64,000 bases of DNA from Marvania coccoides (taxonomy: Eukaryota > Chlorophyta > Trebouxiophyceae > Chlorellales > Chlorellaceae): positions 1,364,001 through 1,428,000 of the forward strand of contig OY978100.1 of assembly GCA_963854735.1 (NCBI GenBank), read 5' to 3'. The position numbers were made by a program, and so were the translations under genes. Below are positions 56,001 to 64,000 of this stretch, piece after piece. The number at the start of each line of letters is the position of its first letter. Positions within the stretch are counted from its first letter, which is position 1. The notes beneath the pieces are model-generated. The model did no database searches and was not told the DNA's origin. It saw only the letters and a list, made by a program, of their open reading frames with translations.

Positions 56001-58073
56001 TGTAGTAGTTGCCGCCGTCGCCGCCGTGGCGACGATGGTGGTTGCCATGCGCGGGCACAGGCGCCGGCGGAAGCTTCTGATTAGCGTTGACGCCAGCAGC
56101 CCTGCGCTGCACCGCCAGCTGGTGGTGGTGGTGGTGGTGGAGGTGGCCGCCACGGTGGTGGCGCGCGTCAGCATCCCAGTGATGGTGCTGGTCTGCAGGC
56201 AATAGGAGGAAAGGAAGAATAAAAGCGGCCATTAGAATGCATACATTTGAGGGCCTATGAAAAAAATTCAGACCGTCACTATCACTAGTTCACTGCAATT
56301 AAATCATTGGTCATACTCACTCCTCTGGTTGGGGTGGAACCCGGGAGGTGGCCGCAGCTCGCCCTCCTCCAGCTCTTCCTCGTGCCTCCAGTTGTTGCCT
56401 TGCTGTTGGTGGCTGTAGCCGCCGCCATAGCCTCCAGTGGGGCCCTGCTGAAACCAAGTGGAAGCGCCCCCAGAACTGGGAAGATAGCTCCGGTCGGGGC
56501 CTGCAGATGAGGCAAAAGAAAGAAAAATGAGGAGCGTTAAAGAAAAGCATTTAATTCAACAAATGAAAATACCGTAACGGCGATGAAATTTCACCGGGGA
56601 GGGGGGGGGGGACCTTAGAACCATCACTCACCAGCGGGGTACTGCATGTCATACTGGGCGTTGCCGTAGACTGGCGCATTGGAGGGGTCGATGCCGGCGG
56701 GGCAGGCCGTGTTGGAGGGCCGAAGTGACATCATGTACTCCAGGCTGTACTTCTTCCTGTCAGGGGCCTCCTGCGCCGTAGCCTGAGAGGGGTGGGGCTT
56801 GATGGCGCCCTCCTTGAGGGCTGGGTCAGAGGCCTTGGGCGCATCAGAGTAGCCGACGGCAGGGACAGCAGCAGCAGCAGCGGCAGTGGACTTGGCCAGG
56901 GCTGCAGCAACACTGTTGGAGGATGCATTGCGCTCCTTCAGGAGCGCACGGGAGAAAGCCCCGGAGGTGGGGGCGCCATTGTGTCCATCGGCCGGCAGCT
57001 TGTAGGCAACAGCAGTGGCAGTGGTGCCAGGCTGCAGTGCGTTGGTGGGCCCCTCCTTGTTCTTGGGGTGGGCGCCATTGCCTGCAGAAGTGAGGGGTGG
57101 AGGGGGAACAACAGAGTGAAACAGCCGTGCATGCGAAGAGCGTGGAGGAGAGAATCAAAAGTGAGTGAAACCGTTGTGTGAAAAAATGAAATAAAAATAA
57201 GACTCACCTGCGTCCCGGGGCCTTTTGTTGGCATCGCCGGGGCCTGTGGGAGAGTGGGAAATGTTGTGAGATGCATGAACACTCGGACTGGGGGAGAATC
57301 AGGCGTTAAGTGGCATGATTGGCCCCCAAAAAGATTGATTGAGCAGAAATGTTCACGGTCCGGTTGTTGAAGAAAAACGAGAAATGAGGGTGCCTATACG
57401 TTGCCACAAGTCCAACAAGCGATGTTCAACAATAATTAAGAGTAACTATGGGCGTGAGGGGCGAGAAAAGTGGAGGCGAGCCTAGGCTTGACCAGCTGCG
57501 CCACGGGGCTGCTAAAATGCAAAAATAAGGGCCCAGTGAAACTGGAACCACGGTAAAAAATGTCACAGAAAAAAATTTAAATGGTTGTGGCCGCTAAAAT
57601 GAGGATTGACCGACCAATTATTGTGGGATCGCATGCTAAAAAACGATGGTGACACAGTGACATTTGGGGCCCTGTGAGCGAAGGCAGACCACCCACAAAC
57701 ATGCATACGATGAATGGAATCGAGGAAAAGAACCGCGGTAGCCGCATGATTGAATTGTGTCAGCTTTAAGGAAAATTAGATCGCGCAAAGAGACGACCAA
57801 GAGAGACCCGAAACGAAGGAACGGCGCATGCCACAGTAGCCAAGACACCAAAATGCATGATACGCGCCCGAAAAAAAAGGAAACTACAACCATGAACCAA
57901 TGTCGGTTGAGCTTTCGATCTTCTCAGAAGCCCAACACGCCAAAGTGCCTGCTTTCAACGCTATACTCACCATTTTCATTAGGAAACGATGCAACGCGGT
58001 TGCCGTTACCGTTGTAGCCCTCGCTGCAGCCCTGCTTGCTCCGCTTTCGTTGTTTGTTGCCCTTGGTGCCCAT
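53034..58073 (-). CDS. eIF4G-like translation initiation scaffold
   Basis: Nine exons: 57971-58073, 57208-57243, 56632-57081, 56321-56500, 55706-56192, 55400-55603, 54864-55240, 54417-54696, 53034-54276; 1119 residues. The N-terminus is polar with a basic start (GNKQRKRSKQG). KKYSLEYMMSLRPSN resembles the plant eIF4E-binding segment (KKYSRDFLLKF) but with Met for the key Leu. A MIF4G domain runs about residues 340-620 (EFKALLNKIAPKTFGKIAGA, NTVFIGSLYIKGVMAERTIH, CLCRLLTTVGKAL), followed by an MA3 region (VKALLEEMVDNEDAKEALLC, ALDELAMDVPAAPQRVAAVL). It would bridge eIF4E, eIF4A and eIF3 on mRNA. The C-terminus is unusual: a long Ala/Glu/Pro region ending in a hydrophobic helix and FRRRRQG. Two acceptors (55241 and 54697) were chosen to keep frame and are less certain. 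Intron 1 is 727 nt. Confidence 0.82.
56113..56139 (-). repeat. CAC repeat encoding poly-His in the eIF4G-like protein
   Basis: GGTGGT repeats on the plus strand encode LHHHHHHQ in exon 5, beside other His-rich patches (DARHHRGGHL, GNHHRRH). Confidence 0.7.
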
Positions 58074-58839
58074 TGTTGTTGTTGAGACACAATCGGAGCT
58101 GCAAAGCAAGCAAATTGCGAAATTGGTATTTAAAGTTTGCACAAAAACGTATAAATGCAAATATTTCGAAATAATTTTGATGGCGGAGGGAAGGGAGAGC
58201 GCTTTTATGAGAAGGACTGAGGGCAGCGCTCGCAGCAGATTCCTCTTTTGACGACGATTTAAGAGCTTTTTCAAGCTTAAGTGGCATAATTGCCATTTTA
58301 AATAAGCGAAACCCAAAGGGCGCGGGTGGAGAACCAGCAAGAGGAATCTTTTTAGTGAACTCGTCTCAGATGTGAGAAGGCAGCAGCCGAACCATAGCTT
58401 GCAACAGGTAACTTGAAACAACCTTGCAAATCCAATAGAAAAATACTTGAGATACAGGGCGGAAGATCGTGAAAGGGCTCTAGGAGGCTGCGTTAACTAG
58501 AAGTGGGCATCTGCCGCTCAACAACCTCAACTGTCACCAGTGTCATGGTTGCAGGATTGATGTAGATTTTTTCATTCATATGTAGATATCTGTTTAGAAA
58601 AGTGCTTAGTAGCGTGCGGACAGTGAAACATACGAAATTAACAAGTCATGGGGAAAAGCGTAGCTGTGTTTTTCCTTGAAAATATGTTTTTCTCTGAAAC
58701 CCACACCAGAAAACACATTTCATTGTGAATCTCTTAATTACAACTATTTCTATAGCAAGGAAAAAATTTAAATGTACTTGTAAACAAATAGATTGCGCTC
58801 TTCCGCCAACAACTGTCAATGTATTTGCTTCCGCCGCTC
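58074..58839. other. intergenic region between LON and the eIF4G-like gene
   Basis: 766 bp holding the eIF4G promoter and LON 3' flank. Minus-strand frames in 57924-58421 include the upstream leader of the eIF4G gene; I see no separate gene. Confidence 0.4.
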
Positions 58840-61800
58840 TCATGCCGCCTTCGCTGCCGCTGCCGCCTCCCCGAGTGCGAGCTCGTAGATCTGGGCGTAC
58901 TCTTCCACAAAGTAGGGCTCCAGCCCCGCTTTCACCTCCGCTCCCAGCTCGTCCCAGTCCCGTCGATTGCCCTCGGGGAAAATAATGCGCACAATGCCCG
59001 ACCGCCGCGCCGCCAGCGCCTTCTCCTTCACCCCCCCAATCGGCAGCACTTTCCCGGTCAGCGTCACCTCGCCAGTCATTGCCAGGTCCGCCGGCACAGG
59101 GCGGTTCAGCGCCAAGCTCAGCAGCGCCGTCACCAGCGTGCAGCCCGCGGAGGGGCCGTCTTTGGGGGTGGCTCCCGCGGGTACGTGCACGTGCAGCGCG
59201 TGTTCCGCAAAGAACGCCGAGTCCGGGCACATAGCTTCCATGAACTTCCTCGCGTAGGTGTGGGCGATTGTTGCCGACTCCTTCATTACGTCACCCAGCT
59301 GCCCCGTGGCGCGCAGCCCGCCCTTCCCCTCGCCCTTTTCCACGCTGGCGGCCTCCACGTACAGCGTGGCCCCGCCCAGAGGGGTCCAGGCCAGGCCAGT
59401 GACCACGCCGGCGGGGGTGTGGTCCTGGTAAATGCGGTCTGAGGGGTAGGGAGGCTGCCCCACATAGTCCTTCAGGTCGACCACGTCAACCGCCACAATG
59501 GGCTCGGGGAAGGCGGCGGCAGCTGCCGCCTCCTCCTCTTCCGTGCTGCGAACTTGGGGCGGTGGCGGCGAGGCAGGAGAAATGCCCTCTTCCTCGCTCT
59601 TTTCTTCCTCTTTGCCGGCGCCTCCGGCTTCTCCCTCGCCCTTCACTTGTTCCGTCTTGTCCAGCGTGCCCTGGATCCCGCGCTTCACCAGCTGCACCGC
59701 CGCCTTGCGGTAGACCTTCTCCAGCAGCTTCTTCAGGTTTCGGACCCCTGCTTCGCGCGCGTAGTCCTCCACCAGCACCCGCAGCGCCTCGTCCGACAGC
59801 GTCACCGCGCCGGGGGGCACCCCGGCGTCCGTCCGCGCCTGCGGCTCTAGGTACGTTCTGGCGATTGCCCGCTTCTCCGCCGCGGTGTACCCAGACAGCT
59901 GAATGACCTCCATGCGGTCCAACAAAGGGCCAGGAATGGTGTCCAGCTGGTTGGCGGTGCACACAAACAGCACGCGAGATAGGTCCAGCGGCACATCCAG
60001 GTAGTGATCATTGAACGCTGCGTTCTGCTCAGGGTCCAGCAGTTCCAGCAGCGCTGAGGCGGGGTCGCCCTGGTACCCTCGCCCCAGCTTGTCGATCTCG
60101 TCGATGAGCACCATGGGGTTGGAGGTCCCCGTGGCTTTGAGGCATTGGACTATCTTCCCCGGCATGGCGCCCACGTAGGTTCGGCGGTGGCCCTTGATCT
60201 CTGCCACGTCAGACAGGCCGCCCACGGAGAACCGAAAGTAGGCGCGGTCCAACGCGCGCGCGATGGACCGCCCGACGCTGGTTTTTCCCACCCCAGGAGG
60301 CCCCACCAGGCACACAATCTTGCCGCGGGTGGAGCCGCGGAGGCGGCCCACTGCGATGAACTCCAGGATGCGGTCCTTCACGTCAATCATGCCGTAATGG
60401 TCCTCATCCAGTACGGCACGCGCTGCCTCCACGTCCAGCCGCTCCTCGCTGGCCCTGCCCCACGGCAGCACCGTCAACCAGTCCAGGTAGTTCCTAGTGA
60501 CAGAGAACTCAGAGGAAGCCGGTTCCAGGGCTGAGAGCTTTTCCAGCTCCTCCTCAATGACGCGCGCTGCGGCAGGCGGCACCGCGTCCTTCACCGGCTC
60601 CAGGCGCTCCCTGAATTTCTGCACGAGCGCCGTCTTGTCGTCCTTCTCCAGCCCCAGCTCCTTCTTGATGCTGCGCAGCTGCTCCATGAGGAAGTACCGC
60701 CGCTGGTCCTTGGAGATCTTCTCCTCCACCCGCCGCCCGATGTCCTGCTGCAGCTTCACCAGCTCCGCCTCTTTTCGCAGCAGCAGCAGTGCCCGCTCCG
60801 CGCGCTCCGGCACGCCCAGCTCCTCCAGCACAGCCTGCAGCGCGGCCGCGTCCCCGCTGGTCAAGCTCGCCGCCAGGTCGGCCAGCCGCGACAGGTCGTG
60901 AAAATCCGCGCCGAACTGAATAAAATTCCGCATTTGCTCGTTGTACAGCGGGTGCAGGTGCAGCAGCTCTTTCAGAGTGGAGATCATCTCCATGGTGGTG
61001 GCTTTGAGAGTGTCGTCGTGCGGATTGTACGGCAGGTCCTTGAGGTGCATCACAGACAGCCGCAGAGGGTCGCTGGCGAAAGTGCCGGTGGCTTGCAACC
61101 GCCGGTGCCCCAACAGGAGCAACTGCGCGCCCTTTTCGTGCGGCACGATGGTGTGCACCTGCGCAAATGTGCCTATTGAGTGCAGAGCGTCCGAAGTCAG
61201 CGGCTGCTCATCTGCAGCACCCTCCCCTGAGGACTCAAAGCCAGAGGTGCCGCCGCCGGTGTCATCGACAGCTGCACCCAACGAGTCGCTGCTGCCGCCG
61301 CCGCCCTTGCGCATGAACACGCCCACGTACGCTTGCGCCCCCTGTCTGCGCAGCTCCACCAGCTCTTTAATGATGTTGTTGTCCGTGACCGTTACTGGCA
61401 GGATGCCGCCAGGAAACAACGGCCGGCGGGAGATGGGCACTGCCAGCACTTCGGGGTAGCGCTGCTCGGGGCTGTTGGGCACCAGGTGGGCATCAGCGGA
61501 GGAAGAGGAAGCATCGTCGCTGCTGCCGCCGCTGCGCTCCGCATCTGGCGGCGGTGGGGAAGAAGCGGAGGAAGCAGCTGCTGCAGGCTTGTCGTCGCCT
61601 TGAGAGTCGGCCTGGGACTTGTCTGACGACCCAGTCAAGCTGCAGAAGAGTAGGTAGTGCGTTAGAAAAATGCATTGATTAAATATTATTGTAGGCGGTG
61701 TTTTCAGCACAAAGTGAAGGAAGTTTAATCAGGTTGGAAGACGCACTACCGCCAGAAGCGTCCTACGCCTTCATCCTTGCTTGACCCTCCCTCTGAGAAC

Positions 61801-61916
61801 CACCGTGCGGTGGTGCGCGGAAGGGAGTGGGTGGGACCATCGCCAGCTGCGCCGAAGGCTGCCGCTGCGTCTCCGCTCAGCCGGCGGTGAGAATACAAGC
61901 GCGCGGCACGTATCAT
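58840..61916 (-). CDS. LON1: mitochondrial ATP-dependent LON protease
   Basis: Two exons: 58840-61639 and a small first exon starting at ATG 61916 and ending at 61750 (988 residues) or, with another weak donor, at 61786 (976 residues). The leader ([21 protein letters not shown]) is an Arg-rich mitochondrial presequence with an RxFS processing motif. The substrate-binding LON domain begins [20 protein letters not shown]. The AAA+ module has Walker [10 protein letters not shown] and Walker B VLIDEIDK. The protease domain has the Ser in [20 protein letters not shown] and the Lys in [13 protein letters not shown] degrades oxidised and misfolded matrix proteins. No peroxisomal SKL-type ending is present (ends AAAKAA). 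Catalytic residues are intact. Confidence 0.92.
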
Positions 61917-62291
61917 TCTGCGATGAAACCAACCGCCATGCGACCAGGTTTTCGGATTGAATTGAGAAGTAGCAAATGAATGGACAGAACTTTTTCGTGT
62001 GAGGATTGATCTCGAAAGAGAAATTCCTAAAGGGGCAAATCGCGCTGCCTGCCGATCAGATGTGATCAGCTGATCAATAAATGGGTGATGTAGCCTGCGA
62101 GCGATGTTGAATGGTCTACAAATCGAGTTTTGGACGTTTTCCTCCTTCCGGATTGCTGGCCTGACCTCTATTTAAAATAAATTAAAAAGTGAACAACCCC
62201 AAATACCCCCTTGACCCTCGCCGGTGGGTGCAAGGGGAACGCATTAATCCCTGTCTGAGATCACCCAAAAATCAAATTAAAACACCCCACC
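61917..62291. promoter_or_regulatory. divergent promoter region of LON1 and VTA1
   Basis: 375 bp between two outward-facing starts. Contains a short palindromic GATCAGATGTGATCAGCTGATC at 62056-62077. No defined function. Confidence 0.35.
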
Positions 62292-64000
62292 ATGGCGGAC
62301 GACGCGACGAAACAAAAGCAGAAGCAGAAGAAGCTGCTGCTGCCTTTTCTCGACCGTGCGGAAGAGATAAAAAAGGCCAACCCCAAGGTGGCATACTACT
62401 GTCGCCTGTACGCGGTCGAGCAGGCCGTGGCGCTGGGCGAAAAGAACCTTCACCCAGACGTCTTGAATGTGGTGATGGCGGTCATGGAAGAACTGGCCAA
62501 AACCAAGCCGGGGCTGGACCTGAACAAAGCAGGCGACGCTGAGCTCTGCGTGCAGTGGGCGAAAATGGTGTTTGCCCGCGCCGACAAGCTGGATCGGTCT
62601 TGCACCGCAGAAAACGTGCCGCTGGCGGGGCGGTCGTTCGTGTCGGCGGAGCAGTTCTTCCGGGTGGCGTCGCAGTTCGGCGCGCTGCCGCCTGAGGTGC
62701 AGCAGCTGCAAAAGTACGCGCTGTGGCGTGGCGTTGAGCTGCTGAAAGCCTACAAAGAGAGGCGCGCCCCCACGCCGCCGCCCGCGGTGGGAGCCAACAG
62801 AATGAGCACCGGGGAAGAGAAGGAGCTGGAGGCGGGACTCACCTTCAACGCCTCGTTGCCAAGTAATATAAATAATTGAAACGCCGCTTTTTGTCGTTCC
62901 TTGTCCTTTTTTTTTACTTTTAAATCCTAACCAACGCATGGTGCTCCAATAATTTCGTGCAGTGGCGCCTTCAGGACTCCCATCCTCCACCATTGGGACC
63001 GCCGCTCCAGCCGGTCCCAATATCGCCATCCCTCCTCCCATCGTTCCCCCCGCCGCGCACCCCTCTCACCACCCTTTTCCCCCTCCCGCGCCCTCCCGCG
63101 CCTTTGCGCACGCCCCCCCCCCCTCCCCCGCAGCAGACGCCCCTGCCCTGCGCCCCTCTCGCTTTCTCAAAGAGCCGCCGCCCCGCCAGTTCACTCCCGG
63201 CCAGGCGGTGAAGTACTGCCCCGACGGCAACATGCACTCCCTGAGGGAGGACGCGGAGGTGCGGGCAGTGCGAACAAATCGCTACGGCGAGCTGGAGTAC
63301 ACGATCTACCTCACCCGCCGCCGCCAGGAGCTGGTGGTGTCTGGAGAGCTGCTGGCGCCTATGATTGCGGTGGGGACGGAGATGCTGTACTTTCCCAAGG
63401 AGGGCGGCACCGCAGAGCGGGTGGAGGTAGAGGAGGTGTATGCGTCCAAGTGGCCACCGTCCTACCTGGTAAAGAGACCCGGGAGGGGACTGGTTGACGT
63501 GGAAGATGAGCGCCTGATGCTGCAACCTGCTCCACAGCAGCAGCCTGAGCAACAAGCGCCGGTGCTGGCAGCACCGCCGCCAGCGGCAGCAGCAGTACCG
63601 CCACCGCCTCAGCCACCTGCTGCGTCTTTCCCTTTGGGCCTGGCCACCGTGGAAGAGTCGGCGTCAGGGGAGCTGGCGTCCGAAGAGGCCGTGTCTGCGG
63701 CCATCGCCGGTGCGGAGGCTGAGTACGCAGCGCAAGAACAGGCGCGGACAGAGGCGAACAGAGAGAAGGTGCCTGCCGCAAACGTGGGGGACGAGGTGGG
63801 GTATGGGCTGTCGGCCATCGAGGAAGAGGACGACAGCAAATTCGAGACAGAGTCTGCGCTCGCTTCTGCCATAGCAGCAGAAGTGATGGCAGAGGTAAAA
63901 GATGAGGAAGCCGCAGCTGCCGCAGCAGCGGCGGCGACGGAGGCAGCGGCGGCGGGTGGTGCGCAGGGTGTGGGCGCCGCTGAGGCCGCGGTCCGTGCAG
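62292..64000 (+). CDS. VTA1: ESCRT-III regulator VTA1/LIP5, N-terminal part (runs off the window)
   Basis: Exon 1, 62292-62862, and exon 2, 62963 to the window end, join by completing an ATG codon (A/TG). The N-terminal tandem MIT domain is clear: LPFLDRAEEIKKANPKVAYY, CRLYAVEQAV, MVFARADKLDRSC, FVSAEQFFRVASQFGALPPE and QKYALWRGVELLKAYKE. VTA1 binds VPS4 and CHMP proteins and stimulates disassembly of ESCRT-III at endosomes. After a Pro-rich linker, exon 2 encodes two successive small beta-rich units starting FTPGQAVKYCPDG and VGTEMLYFPKEGG, then a long acidic Ala/Glu-rich region. The C-terminal VTA1 helical dimer domain is not reached, so the gene must continue beyond base 64000. Confidence 0.9.

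Noticed and set aside
58840..61916. Peroxisomal LON2 assignment
   Set aside because: No C-terminal SKL-type signal, and exon 1 gives an Arg-rich mitochondrial leader.
1..64000. TGTAA as a universal polyadenylation signal
   Set aside because: Seen soon after the stops of eS21, the CIR gene and the lipase, but not found after many others, so it is used only as supporting evidence.
1..64000. CRISPR arrays, operons, prokaryotic defence or phage genes
   Set aside because: No regularly spaced repeats with unique spacers, and the genes have eukaryotic introns and targeting signals.

Overview
The window is nuclear DNA of a photosynthetic eukaryote, most likely a green alga (chlorophyte). The genes carry short GT-AG introns. 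Several products have chloroplast transit peptides, and many have plant/algal best-known relatives: a TIC62-like envelope/stroma protein, SRFR1, a DUF3531 plastid protein, a Tat-type lumen precursor, and a plant-type mitochondrial LON. The standard genetic code is used, and all three stop codons occur. Exons are GC-rich and intergenic DNA is AT-rich. I cannot name the species. All family names below are from recognition of motifs, not from searches.

Layout. 1-565: the 3' end of a multi-pass membrane protein. 0.9-10.3 kb is dense, with MAK11/PAK1IP1 (-), ribosomal protein eS21 (+), a plastid GNAT acetyltransferase (-), a TIC62-like SDR protein (+) and the PRP28 spliceosomal helicase (-). 10.8-17.6 kb holds a tandem pair of secreted subtilisin-like proteases with proline-rich linkers and Cys-rich C-termini, separated by a repeat-rich spacer that contains a MITE. 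17.6-27.4 kb is gene-poor: a coiled-coil protein, an unidentified gene fragment, a lumen-directed Tat precursor, a SEC14-like protein and dispersed repeats. 27.4-41.9 kb holds SRFR1/TTC13 (-), a membrane J-protein (+), a relic-bearing spacer, a membrane RING-H2 ligase (-), a CIR-domain protein (+), a small membrane ORF (-), a plastid protein (+) and DUF3531 (-). 42.7-52.6 kb holds a monoglyceride-lipase-like hydrolase (+), arginyl-tRNA synthetase (-), an unrecognised leucine-rich/coiled protein (+) and ATG9 (+). 53.0-64.0 kb holds an eIF4G-like scaffold (-), mitochondrial LON protease (-) and VTA1/LIP5 (+, running off the window).

Most genes are unrelated housekeeping functions: ribosome biogenesis and translation (MAK11, eS21, ArgRS, eIF4G), splicing (PRP28, CIR protein), membrane traffic and autophagy (VTA1, ATG9, SEC14-like), proteolysis (LON, RING ligase, subtilases) and plastid biology. 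I did not find an operon-like or defence-like system.

The most notable signals are: a high share of GC-AG introns (4 of about 55 reconstructed) including a 25-nt microexon with GC donors on both flanking introns; patchy gene conversion and intron presence/absence differences between the two subtilases; a PIF/Harbinger-like MITE with TTA target duplication; two dispersed repeat families; and unusual domain additions in VTA1, eIF4G and the TIC62-like protein. Exon joins were checked by adding phases by hand, and every complete model given as such closes in frame.
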